Assembly (NCBI RefSeq): GCF_014270065.1
Contig: NZ_JACNME010000001.1
Location: 124,001-188,000 of the forward strand
Direction of reading: 5' to 3'
Source: Quadrisphaera sp. RL12-1S
Lineage (GTDB): Bacteria; Actinomycetota; Actinomycetes; Actinomycetales; Quadrisphaeraceae
Length of the DNA: 64,000 bases
The notes beneath the pieces were generated by a model that worked only from the letters and a program-made list of their open reading frames with translations, did no database searches and was not told where the DNA came from. The position numbers were made by a program, and so were the translations under genes. Of this stretch, positions 16,157 through 24,189 are shown piece after piece (the first letter of the stretch is position 1; each line of letters begins with the position of its first letter).

Positions 16157-17419
16157 GTGACGCACAGCGCCGGGCAGAGCGCGCTGCCCGCCGGGAGCGA
16201 CCCGCGCGAGCACGCGCGGGCGCTGCACCGGATCCGGCTGCAGGCGCTGTCCGGGGCCGAGCCGCCGCAGGCGGCCCGGACGGTCATCGGCGCCTCCTGG
16301 CGCCGGGCCCGCCGCCGGGGCCTCGACCCGGGGCAGGCCGCCGAGGTGCCGCCGCTGGTGGGCGCTGACCTGACGCAGCGCCGCGCCGCGAGCGGGCTGG
16401 AGCCGCTGATGCCGCTGCTGCGCACGCGGCTGCTGCCCGCTGCGGAAGCCGCCGGCCAGATCATGGTGGTCGCCGACGACGAGGGCCGGGTCCTGTGGCG
16501 CGAGGGCGGACCCGACGTGCGCCACCGCGCGGACCGGCTCGGCTTCGTCGAGGGGTCGGCGTGGGACGAGTCCACCGTGGGCACCAACGCCATCGGCACC
16601 TCGATCGTCACCGGCGAGGCGGTGCACGTCTTCGGCGCGGAGCACTACGCCGAGTCCCACACCCCGTGGACCTGCGCGGCAGCGCCCCTGCACGACCCGG
16701 TGACCCGGGCCCCGCTGGGGGTGGTGGACCTGTCCGGGCCCGCGCACACGGTGCACCAGAGCACCGTGTCGCTGGTCGACGCGGTGGCGCGGCTTGTGGA
16801 GCTGGAGCTGCGCGCCGAGTCCGACGCCCGCCTGGCGGCGCTGCGGGAGGTCGCGGAGCCGGTGCTGGCGCAGGTGGGCGGGCCCGCCGTCGTCGTCGCC
16901 CCCGACGGCGCCACCGCGGCGGCGCGCGGGGTGGAGGTGCCCGGCCGGGTGTGGCTGCCGACCGGGCTGCAGCCGGGTGCGCTGTGGCTGCCGGCGCTGG
17001 GCGCGTGGACCGCGGAGCCGCTGCCGGGCGGCTGGCTGCTGCGCCCGCGCGCGGGCTCAGCGGCGGACGGCGACGGGGACGACGACGGCGCGGCCGCCAC
17101 CGGCGTGGTGCTGGACCTGCGCTCGCGCCCGGCGCGGCTGCGGGTGGCCGGCGGCGACGGCGCGTGGGAGCACCGGCTCACCCCGCGGCACACCGAGCTC
17201 GTGGCGGCGCTGGCGGCGCACCCGGAGGGGCTGAGCGCCGCGCAGCTGGCGACGGAGGTGTTCGGGGACGCCGCGCGCACCGTCACGGTGCGGGCGGAGC
17301 TGTCGCGGCTGCGGCGGGCGCTGGGACCGCTGCTGGCGCACCAGCCGTACCGCCTGGCCGTCCCCTGCACCACCCTCCCCCACCGTGATCATGGACGTTC
17401 TGCCCACGACCCCTCGTGA
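16157..17419 (+). CDS. GAF-domain transcriptional regulator, AcoR-like without the AAA+ module
   Basis: A 420-residue protein that probably senses a small molecule and activates the divergent monooxygenase-dehydrogenase operon. The GAF region carries WDESTVGTNAIGT and VHVFGAEHYAESHTPWTCAAAP, the typical AcoR/MimR sensor signature. The last 100 residues (HTELVAALAAHPEGLSAAQL, then VTVRAELSRLRRALG) look like a winged helix-turn-helix. No sigma-54 AAA+ domain is present. The GTG at 16157 has GAGGAGG 6 nt upstream. The tail after about residue 406 (HRDHGRSAHDPS) and the TGA stop are encoded by a dispersed repeat, so the C-terminus may have been altered by repeat insertion. Confidence 0.8.
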   Translation: MTHSAGQSALPAGSDPREHARALHRIRLQALSGAEPPQAARTVIGASWRRARRRGLDPGQAAEVPPLVGADLTQRRAASGLEPLMPLLRTRLLPAAEAAGQIMVVADDEGRVLWREGGPDVRHRADRLGFVEGSAWDESTVGTNAIGTSIVTGEAVHVFGAEHYAESHTPWTCAAAPLHDPVTRAPLGVVDLSGPAHTVHQSTVSLVDAVARLVELELRAESDARLAALREVAEPVLAQVGGPAVVVAPDGATAAARGVEVPGRVWLPTGLQPGALWLPALGAWTAEPLPGGWLLRPRAGSAADGDGDDDGAAATGVVLDLRSRPARLRVAGGDGAWEHRLTPRHTELVAALAAHPEGLSAAQLATEVFGDAARTVTVRAELSRLRRALGPLLAHQPYRLAVPCTTLPHRDHGRSAHDPS

Positions 17420-17495
17420 TCATGGGCGTGGTGCACGTCCGCTGCGCAGAACGCCCATGATCACGGCCAGTGGTGCGCACAACGCCCATGATCAC
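17385..17495. repeat. Four-copy cluster of the GTGATCATGG repeat
   Basis: Two direct copies (17385-17394, 17416-17425) are followed by two inverted copies (17455-17464, 17486-17495). Outer copies 1 and 3 pair over about 21 nt with one mismatch, and copies 2 and 4 can also pair, so alternative hairpins form. The cluster overlaps the 3' end of the GAF regulator gene and lies before tldD. Confidence 0.8.
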
Positions 17496-17556
17496 GGGGC
17501 GTGCGGGGGTGGGGTGGGGGTGCCTGGCGCGCGCGGCGGGGGCAGGGTGGAGCGCG

Positions 17557-19119
17557 ATGCTCAGCACAGCCAGCCCCGCCGGTGCCGCCGGCTCCGCGAC
17601 GGCCACGCCGCCCCCCACCGCCACCAGCGCTCCGCCCGACGCCGTGCCCTCGGCGGCCTTCGACCTGGCGAGCGCCGCCGTCAAGGCCGCGCTCGCCGCG
17701 GGCGCCCGGTTCGCCGACGCCCGCGTGGTCGACCGCCGGCACGAGGCGCTGACCGCCCGCGACGGCGACCTGCGCCAGCTCTCCCAGACCACCGAGGCGG
17801 GCCTCGGCGTGCGCGCGCTGGTCGGTGACGGCTGGGGCTTCGCCGCGCTGGCCGACCCGACCGGCGAGCGCGACGCCCGCGCCACGGGTGAGCGCGCCGT
17901 CGCCGTCGCCCGGGCCAGCGCCGCCGTCCGCGCACCGGGAGCTGGGCGCGTGGAGCTGCTGCCCGTGCCGCCGCAGCGCGGCGGCTGGAGCAGCGGCTGC
18001 GCGCGCGACCCGTTCGAGGTCCCGCTGGCGGAGAAGGCCGACCTCCTCGTGGGCGTCACCCGGGCCATGCGGAGCGCCGGCGGCTCCGTCATCGGCGTCG
18101 CCGAGGCGCTCTCCGCGGCGTGGGACACCCGCACCGCCTACGTCTCCAGCGAGGGCGCCCGGGTCGGGCAGCACGTGCGCGAGACCGGTGCGGGCATGCA
18201 CTGCCTGGCCCTGGGCGAGCACGAGGTGCAGCGCCGCTCCTACCCGGCCTTCCGCGGCCAGTACGGCACCCGCGGGTGGGAGCTCGTGGACGAGCTCGAC
18301 CTGCCCGCCCACGCCGACCGGATCGCGGAGGAGGCCGCCGCCCTGCTCAGCGCGCCGCTGTGCCCGAGCACCGAGACCACGCTCCTGCTCGGCGGGGAGC
18401 AGATGAGCCTGCAGATCCACGAGTCGGTGGGCCACGCCATCGAGCTGGACCGCATCCTCGGGTGGGAGGCGGCCTACGCGGGCACGTCCTGGCTGGACCT
18501 GTCACGGCTCGGGGACCTGCGCTTCGGCTCCGAGCTCATGACCATCACCATCGACCCGACCATCCCGGGCGCGCTCGGCTCGTTCGGGTACGACGACGAG
18601 GGCACGCCGGCCGCCCCGCGCGACGCGGTGCGGAACGGGATCTGGACGGGCGTGCTGGCCGGACGCGACTCCGCCGCGCTGGCCGGGTACGACCACGCCG
18701 GCTCCGTGCGCGCCGACGGCTACGGCCGCCTGCCGATGGTCCGGATGACCAACGTGGGCCTCGAGCCCGGGCCGCACTCGCTGGAGGAGATGGTCGCCGC
18801 CACCGACGACGGCGTGCTCATGGAGCACAACAGGTCCTGGTCGATCGACGACAAGCGGCTCGACTTCCAGTTCGGCTGCGAGATCGGCTGGGAGGTGAAG
18901 GGCGGGCGGCGCGGCCGGATGCTGCGCAACCCCTCCTACACGGGCACCGGCCCGGTGTTCTGGAACAGCCTGGACATGCTGGCCGGCCGCGAGCCCGGCG
19001 AGTGGCGGGCCTGGGGCACGCCCAACTGCGGCAAGGGCCAGCCGGGCCAGGTCGGGCACACCGGCCACGGGGCCGCGCCCGCCCGGTTCACCGGCGTGCG
19101 GGTGGGGGTGCGCGGATGA
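17557..19119 (+). CDS. tldD: TldD-type zinc metalloprotease subunit
   Basis: Catalytic subunit of the TldD/TldE heterodimer, which cleaves unfolded or modified peptides; in enterobacteria it processes microcin and CcdA. The 520-residue protein shows the family zinc motif HESVGH at 288-293 and a C-terminal Cys in TPNCGKGQ. The ATG at 17557 is chosen for the GGTGGAG upstream; an earlier in-frame start would begin inside the repeat cluster. An Ala/Thr/Pro-rich N-terminal 33 residues precede the conserved fold. It overlaps tldE by ATGA. Confidence 0.88.
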   Translation: MLSTASPAGAAGSATATPPPTATSAPPDAVPSAAFDLASAAVKAALAAGARFADARVVDRRHEALTARDGDLRQLSQTTEAGLGVRALVGDGWGFAALADPTGERDARATGERAVAVARASAAVRAPGAGRVELLPVPPQRGGWSSGCARDPFEVPLAEKADLLVGVTRAMRSAGGSVIGVAEALSAAWDTRTAYVSSEGARVGQHVRETGAGMHCLALGEHEVQRRSYPAFRGQYGTRGWELVDELDLPAHADRIAEEAAALLSAPLCPSTETTLLLGGEQMSLQIHESVGHAIELDRILGWEAAYAGTSWLDLSRLGDLRFGSELMTITIDPTIPGALGSFGYDDEGTPAAPRDAVRNGIWTGVLAGRDSAALAGYDHAGSVRADGYGRLPMVRMTNVGLEPGPHSLEEMVAATDDGVLMEHNRSWSIDDKRLDFQFGCEIGWEVKGGRRGRMLRNPSYTGTGPVFWNSLDMLAGREPGEWRAWGTPNCGKGQPGQVGHTGHGAAPARFTGVRVGVRG

Positions 19120-20582
19120 GCGCCCAGCACGTGGACCAGCAGCTGGACGCCGTCGTCGAGCGGGTGCTCGACGAGGTGCGCCGCCAGGGCGGCGCGGCGG
19201 CGGGGCCGGTCGAGGCCACCGCCCGCGCCGACCACCACCGCCTGGCGCTCACGCGCTTCGCCGGCTCGGGGATCCACCAGAACACCGAGGACGACCGGAC
19301 CACCGTGCACCTGCGCGTCGCGCTGGACGGCGGCCGCAGCGCGTCCGTCTCGACCACGAGGACGACGACGACGGCGCTCGCGGACCTGGTGTCCGCTGCG
19401 CTGGCCGCCGCGCGGCTGAGTCCGCGCGACGCCGCCTGGCCCGGGCTGTCCGGGCCGGCGCCCGTGCCGGCCGGGGCGGGCCCCGACGACGCCACCGCGG
19501 CCGCCGGCCCCGCCGAGCGGGCGGCCCTCGTGGCGGCGTTCGTCGAGGCCGCCGGAGGGCTGGAGACCGCCGGGTACGCGCAGACCACCGTGCTGACCAG
19601 CGCGATCGCCGACACCGCCGGGCTTCACGCCCGCGCCACCGCCACGGGGGCGGTGGTCGACGGCATCGCGCGCGCCCTGCCGGCGCCGGGCCTGGACGGT
19701 GGCCCCGGGCCGTCAGGTGACGCCTCCTTCCGCGCCGACGGCGTCGGCAGGGCTGCCGTCCGCGCCCTGGCCGACCTCGACGCCGCCGCCCTCGGGGCGC
19801 GCGCCGCGCGCCGCGCCCGGGCGCAGGCGGCCCCGGCCCAACCGCTGCGCCGCGGTGAGCTGCCCGTGGTGCTGGAGCCGTCAGCGGTGCTCGACGTCGT
19901 GGCCGGACTGCTGAGCTCCACCTTCAGCGGGCGGGGGCTGGTCGAGGGGACGAGCGGGGCCCGGCTCGGCGAGCAGCAGCTCGACCCGTCGCTGACGCTG
20001 CTGGACGACCCGCTCGACCCGGCGTCCACAGCGCTCCCCTTCGACACCGAGGGCACCCCGGCGGTGCGCACCGAGCTGGTGCGCGACGGCGTGCCTCGGG
20101 CGGTCACCACCGACCGGCGCACCGCCGCGGCCCTGCGCGCGACCGGCAGCAGCCACCGGGGGCTGCCGACGACCGCGGGCGCCCACGACGCCAGCGACAC
20201 CTGGGGGCCGGCGGCGCAGGCACCGGTGCTCTCCTGCGGCGGCGGTGGCTCGGTCGAGGACCTGGTCGCCGGCCTGGAGCACGGGCTGCTCGTGTGCGAC
20301 CTCTGGTACACGCGGCTCGCGGAGGCGCGGCGCTCGGTGTGGACCGGGCTGACGCGCAACGGGACGTTCCTCGTGCGCGACGGCGAGGTGGTCGGGCCGG
20401 TGGGCGTGCTGCGGTTCACGCAGTCCTACCTCGAGGCGCTCTCCCCCGGCGCCGTGAGCGTCGGCTCCCAGGCCGAGGCGCTCCCCCGCGCGCTCGCCCC
20501 GATGGCCTGGCAGACGGCGCGGGTCGTGGTCCCGCCGCTGCGCCTGGCGCGCTGGAACGTCACCGGGGGCGCGGCCACCTGA
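19116..20582 (+). CDS. tldE: TldE/PmbA-family metalloprotease partner
   Basis: Second subunit of the TldD/TldE protease, 488 residues, lacking the HExxxH motif as expected for TldE. Family marks are a GxxQNTEDDRTTV-like strand near residue 50, ELPVVLEPSAVLDVVAGLLSS in the middle, DTEGTPAVRTELVRDG, and GLLVCDLWYTRL near the C-terminus. The ATG overlaps the tldD stop. The frame is open far upstream, but that part runs inside tldD in another frame. The partners are adjacent, as usual in actinobacteria. Confidence 0.86.
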   Translation: MSAQHVDQQLDAVVERVLDEVRRQGGAAAGPVEATARADHHRLALTRFAGSGIHQNTEDDRTTVHLRVALDGGRSASVSTTRTTTTALADLVSAALAAARLSPRDAAWPGLSGPAPVPAGAGPDDATAAAGPAERAALVAAFVEAAGGLETAGYAQTTVLTSAIADTAGLHARATATGAVVDGIARALPAPGLDGGPGPSGDASFRADGVGRAAVRALADLDAAALGARAARRARAQAAPAQPLRRGELPVVLEPSAVLDVVAGLLSSTFSGRGLVEGTSGARLGEQQLDPSLTLLDDPLDPASTALPFDTEGTPAVRTELVRDGVPRAVTTDRRTAAALRATGSSHRGLPTTAGAHDASDTWGPAAQAPVLSCGGGGSVEDLVAGLEHGLLVCDLWYTRLAEARRSVWTGLTRNGTFLVRDGEVVGPVGVLRFTQSYLEALSPGAVSVGSQAEALPRALAPMAWQTARVVVPPLRLARWNVTGGAAT

Positions 20583-20613
20583 TCCCCGGCCGCCCCCGCC
20601 GCCCCCGCCGTGG

Positions 20614-21510
20614 TCACGGAGCGGCGGCGAGCAGGGCGGCCACCAGCGCGGCCGGGTCGGTGGAGCGGGGACGGTCGCTGACCTGGCCGTCGCCCAGCTC
20701 CACCACGCGCCAGGCGCCGTCGTCGCGCTGGACCACGTCGACGGTCACGAACGGCAGCGCGAGCGCGCTGACCAGCGGCTCGACCAGCGAGAGGTCGGGC
20801 TGGACGGTCACGTCGCCATCGCCATCGCCGTCGCCATCGCCGTCGGGGTGGGGCGTGAGGAGCGCGCAGCGCGTCCCGGAAGGGCCGGTGGTCCACCAGG
20901 TGCGCGTCTCCGGGCCCGTGAAGCGCTCGAAGCGGCGCAGCACGAGCCCGCCGGTGAGGTCGTCCCCGCGCAGCTCCAGGAAGCGCGAGGCGACCCGCCG
21001 GACGGCAGCGGCGTCGGCGGCGTCGGGCACGAAGGCCGCCTCGTCCCAGGAGTGCTTGAGGGACTTGGTCCAGTCGCGCAGCACCGCCGGAACGGGCCCC
21101 AGCGCGGCACCGGCGGCGATGACGGCGTCGAGGTCCGCGCCGGTGGTCCAGCGGGAGCGCGGTGTCACCGGCGCTAGCGCGTCGACCCACCCGGGCAGCT
21201 CGTGCGCGGTGCGGTACTGGTCGGCCGAGGTGCGCAGCTGGACGCCGCGCTCGGCGAGCGCGCCCTCCAAGGCGTCGTAGTGCTCCGTGCGCAGCATCCA
21301 CCCGCGGTAGACGGCGTCCGCGGCGTCGTCGTCCTCGACGGCGGCGCGGCGCACGCGGCGCACGCCCTCGGCGGCGTCACCGCGCGCCAGGGCGTCGTGG
21401 TCGACCAGTGCCACCGCCGCCCCCGCCTCGCGGGCGGCCCGGGCCTCGGCGGCGAGGTGCTCGTCGGGGCGGCGCGGGTCGACGGGGTCGCACGGGACGA
21501 GGAGCAGCAC
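20614..21510 (-). CDS. ATP-grasp domain protein of unknown substrate
   Basis: A 298-residue cytosolic protein resembling uncharacterised ATP-grasp proteins (DUF4343-like). Visible marks are RDWTKSLKHSWDEAAF near 145-160, LVLRRFERF, and a C-terminal VVELGDGQVSD that supplies the metal-binding acid. An Asp-Gly repeat of five DG pairs interrupts the domain near residue 225, encoded by a GCCATC/GCCGTC microsatellite. The reaction is likely formation of an amide or ester bond with ATP, but no substrate can be named. It lies downstream of the folD terminator and convergent with tldE. Confidence 0.6.
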   Translation of the reverse strand: MLLLVPCDPVDPRRPDEHLAAEARAAREAGAAVALVDHDALARGDAAEGVRRVRRAAVEDDDAADAVYRGWMLRTEHYDALEGALAERGVQLRTSADQYRTAHELPGWVDALAPVTPRSRWTTGADLDAVIAAGAALGPVPAVLRDWTKSLKHSWDEAAFVPDAADAAAVRRVASRFLELRGDDLTGGLVLRRFERFTGPETRTWWTTGPSGTRCALLTPHPDGDGDGDGDGDVTVQPDLSLVEPLVSALALPFVTVDVVQRDDGAWRVVELGDGQVSDRPRSTDPAALVAALLAAAP

Positions 21511-21578
21511 GCGCCCGATCCTGGCCCACCCGTTCCGACGGGCGCGAGGCGCCGACCGCCCGCGTGGTCGCGGTCCCC

Positions 21579-21701
21579 GTGATCATGGACCTCCCGCGCA
21601 GGCCCTCGACGACGAAGACCCCCGGCGACGAGCACCGGGGGTCTTCGTGCGCGGGAAGCCCATGATCACGGTCGGAAGGTGCACCGGAAGTCCATGATCA
21701 C
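21579..21701. repeat. Three-copy cluster of the GTGATCATGG repeat
   Basis: One forward copy (21579-21588) and two inverted copies (21660-21669, 21692-21701) flank an unrelated hairpin, between folD and the ATP-grasp gene. The two inverted copies share the wider context GGAAG(C/T)CCATGATCACGG. Confidence 0.78.
21612..21648 (-). terminator. 14-bp hairpin terminator after glyA-folD
   Basis: ACGAAGACCCCCGG (21612-21625) pairs perfectly with 21635-21648 across a 9-nt loop. It lies about 70 nt beyond the folD stop and so should end the glyA-folD transcript before the next same-strand gene. Confidence 0.75.
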
Positions 21702-21716
21702 GGACGGGGGTGGTGG

Positions 21717-22607
21717 TCAGCGGCGGGCGGCGAGCGCCCTCTCGGCGGACTCCACGACGTTGGTGAGCAGCAGCGCCCGCGTCATGGGCCCGACACCGCC
21801 GGGGTTCGGGGACAGGTGCCCCGCGACCTGCGCGACGTCGGGGTGGACGTCCCCCAGGAGGCGGCTCTTCCCGGTCTGCTCGTCGAGGGCGCGGGTCACC
21901 CCCACGTCGAGCACGGCGGCGCCCGGCTTGACCATGTCGGCGGTGATGAGGTGCGCCGATCCCGCGGCGGCCACCACGACGTCGGCGCGGCGGACGTGCT
22001 CGCCGAGGTCCTTGGTGCCCGTGTGGGTGAGGGTCACGGTGGCGTCCACCCCCCGCCGCGTCAGCAGCAGGCCGATGGAGCGGCCCACCGTGGTCCCCCG
22101 GCCGACGACGACGACGTGCGCGCCGCGCAGCGGCACCCCGGCCCGCTCGAGCAGGTCGAGGCAGCCGCGCGGAGTGCACGGCAGCGGAGAGTCGATCGGG
22201 CCCGACAGCCGCAGCACGAGCCGCCCCAGGTTGGTGGGGTGCAGCCCGTCGGCGTCCTTGGCGGGGTCGATGAGCTCGAGCACCCGCTGCTCGTCGAGGC
22301 CCTTCGGCAGCGGCAGCTGCACGATGAAGCCGGTGCAGGCCGGGTTCTCGTTGAGCCGGGTGATGGCGGCCTCGACGTCGGCCTGGGCGGCGTCGGCGGG
22401 CAGGTCCTCGCGGATCGAGGCGATGCCCACCTCCTCGCAGTCGCGGTGCTTGCCCGCCACGTAGACCTGGCTGCCCGGGTCGTCTCCGACGAGCACGGTG
22501 CCGAGGCCGGGCCGCAGCCCGGCCTCGGCGAGGCGGGCGACCCGCTGGCGCAGGTCGTCCTTGGTGCTCGCCGCGGCGGCCCTGCCGTCGAGGAGCTGCG
22601 CGACCAT
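21717..22607 (-). CDS. folD: Methylenetetrahydrofolate dehydrogenase / cyclohydrolase
   Basis: Bifunctional folate enzyme of 296 residues that converts 5,10-methylene-THF to 10-formyl-THF with NADP. Family signatures are present: the [18 protein letters not shown] region with the catalytic Lys, [44 protein letters not shown] for NADP, and the C-terminal PGGVGPMT. The ATG overlaps the glyA stop (ATGA), so folD is translated with the enzyme that makes its substrate. Expression should be governed by the ZTP riboswitch upstream of glyA. Confidence 0.95.
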   Translation of the reverse strand: MVAQLLDGRAAAASTKDDLRQRVARLAEAGLRPGLGTVLVGDDPGSQVYVAGKHRDCEEVGIASIREDLPADAAQADVEAAITRLNENPACTGFIVQLPLPKGLDEQRVLELIDPAKDADGLHPTNLGRLVLRLSGPIDSPLPCTPRGCLDLLERAGVPLRGAHVVVVGRGTTVGRSIGLLLTRRGVDATVTLTHTGTKDLGEHVRRADVVVAAAGSAHLITADMVKPGAAVLDVGVTRALDEQTGKSRLLGDVHPDVAQVAGHLSPNPGGVGPMTRALLLTNVVESAERALAARR

Positions 22608-23923
22608 CAGGCGCCGGTCTCGCCCGCGGCGCCGGCCGCGGGCAGGCCGGGGTAGAGCGGGAACGCCTCGGTGAGGCTGCGGACGCGCTCGCGCAGGGGC
22701 GCCACGGGGGCGGCCGGGTCGAGGGCGCCGGCGATGATGTCGGCGACCTCGGTGAACTCGGTGGCCCCGAAGCCGCGGGTGGCCAGGGCGGGCGTGCCGA
22801 TGCGCAGGCCGGAGGTGACCATCGGGGGGCGCGGGTCGAACGGCACCGCGTTGCGGTTGACCGTGATGCCGGCCTCGTGGAGGCGGTCCTCGGCCTGCTT
22901 GCCGTCCAGCTCGGAGCGGCGCAGGTCGACCAGGGCGAGGTGCACGTCGGTGCCACCGGTGAGCACGGAGGCGCCGACCGCGTCGACGTCGGGCTCGAGC
23001 AGCCGGTTCGCGATGATCTTGGCGCCCTCCAGGGTGCGCTGCTGGCGCTCCTTGAACGCCTCGCTCGCGGCGATCTTGAAGGCGACGGCCTTGCCGGCGA
23101 TGACGTGCATGAGCGGGCCGCCCTGCTGGCCGGGGAAGACCGCGGAGTCGATCTTCTTGGCGTGCTCGGCGCGGCACAGGATGACACCGGAGCGCGGGCC
23201 GGCCAGGGTCTTGTGCACGGTGGAGGTCACGACGTCGGCGTGCGGCACCGGGTTGGGGTGCAGCCCGGCGGCCACGAGACCCGCGAAGTGCGCCATGTCC
23301 ACCATGAGCAGCGCGCCGACCTCGTCGGCGATCTCGCGGAAGGCGGCGAAGTCGAGCTGGCGGGAGTAGGCCGACCAGCCGGCGATGATGAGCTTGGGAC
23401 GGCGCTCGAGGGCGACCTTCCGCACGACGTCCATGTCCACGAGGAAGGTCTCGGGGTCCACGCCGTAGCTGGCCACGTCGAACAGGCGGCCGGAGAAGTT
23501 GATCTTCATGCCGTGCGTGAGGTGGCCGCCGTGGGCCAGCTCCAGGCCGAGGATGGTGTCACCCGGACGGATCAGCGCGTGCATGACGGCCGCGTTGGCC
23601 TGGGCGCCGGAGTGCGGCTGGACGTTGGCGTGCTCGGCGCCGAAGAGCGCCTTGGCGCGCTCGCGGGCCAGCTCCTCGGCCACGTCGACCTGCTCGCAGC
23701 CGCCGTAGTAGCGGCGACCGGGGTAGCCCTCGGCGTACTTGTTGGTGAGCACCGACCCCTGGGCCGCCATGACCGCGCGGGGCGCGAAGTTCTCGCTGGC
23801 GATCATCTCGAGGGTGTCCTGCTGGCGGCGGAGCTCCCCGTCCAGGACGGCGGCGATCTCCGGGTCGACCTCGGCCAGCGGGGCGTCGGTGAGGGACTGG
23901 GCGGGCAGAGCGGTCTGCGTCAC
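22607..23923 (-). CDS. glyA: Serine hydroxymethyltransferase
   Basis: PLP enzyme of 438 residues that converts serine and THF to glycine and 5,10-methylene-THF. Marks include [10 protein letters not shown] near residue 40, the cofactor region around [14 protein letters not shown], and [13 protein letters not shown] with the PLP-binding lysine. The GTG at 23923 has GAGGAG 8 nt upstream. It is first in the glyA-folD operon and is preceded by a ZTP riboswitch with its own promoter, so it should be induced when purine and folate intermediates accumulate. Confidence 0.96.
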   Translation of the reverse strand: MTQTALPAQSLTDAPLAEVDPEIAAVLDGELRRQQDTLEMIASENFAPRAVMAAQGSVLTNKYAEGYPGRRYYGGCEQVDVAEELARERAKALFGAEHANVQPHSGAQANAAVMHALIRPGDTILGLELAHGGHLTHGMKINFSGRLFDVASYGVDPETFLVDMDVVRKVALERRPKLIIAGWSAYSRQLDFAAFREIADEVGALLMVDMAHFAGLVAAGLHPNPVPHADVVTSTVHKTLAGPRSGVILCRAEHAKKIDSAVFPGQQGGPLMHVIAGKAVAFKIAASEAFKERQQRTLEGAKIIANRLLEPDVDAVGASVLTGGTDVHLALVDLRRSELDGKQAEDRLHEAGITVNRNAVPFDPRPPMVTSGLRIGTPALATRGFGATEFTEVADIIAGALDPAAPVAPLRERVRSLTEAFPLYPGLPAAGAAGETGA

Positions 23924-23989
23924 GGGGCGCTCCTCGCGGTTCAGCGGCGGTTCGGCGGCGGTCGGGCTGCGGTCGGCTCACGTCGCGAA

Positions 23990-24064
23990 CGGGCCCAGGC
24001 GGACGACCCGATCGGCTGCTCTCCCGCCGCTCCCCGGTGGTGACCCACCTTCGCCAGTCGCGAC
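23990..24064 (-). promoter_or_regulatory. ZTP (pfl-motif) riboswitch upstream of glyA-folD
   Basis: On the minus strand the leader contains the conserved blocks of the pfl motif in order: CGCGACTGGCG, then CCACCGGGGAGCG, a variable linker of about 30 nt, and CCGCCTGGGC. This class binds ZMP/ZTP and turns on one-carbon and purine genes. Position just after a good promoter and before glyA supports the call. The expression platform lies in the remaining 65 nt before the start. Confidence 0.88.
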
Positions 24065-24070
24065 GCCGCC

Positions 24071-24100
24071 AGGGTAGACGGCGAGCACCCTCCCGGTCGA
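24071..24100 (-). promoter_or_regulatory. Promoter of the ZTP riboswitch-glyA-folD transcript
   Basis: TCGACC (-35, 24095-24100), an 18-nt spacer and TACCCT (-10, 24071-24076) on the minus strand put the start near 24064, directly at the 5' edge of the riboswitch. Confidence 0.55.
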
Positions 24101-24126
24101 CTCCCTTCCCGCAGCGCCGTGACGCC

Positions 24127-24169
24127 GGGTCGCCGCTGCCCGCCCCGGCGGGGCGGGCAGCGGCGACCC
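24127..24169 (-). terminator. 20-bp hairpin terminator after zwf
   Basis: GGGTCGCCGCTGCCCGCCCC (24127-24146) pairs perfectly with 24150-24169 across 3 nt. It lies 20 nt past the zwf stop and before the glyA promoter. Confidence 0.78.
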
Positions 24170-24189
24170 TTGACCTTCAGACTGTTGTA

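Noticed and set aside
17385-17495. Four-repeat cluster considered as an insertion-sequence remnant
   Set aside because: No transposase, no target duplication and no long terminal inverted repeats; it fits a short extragenic palindrome.
23941-24064. glyA leader considered as a glycine riboswitch
   Set aside because: The conserved blocks match the ZTP motif in order; the tandem glycine aptamer cores are not seen.
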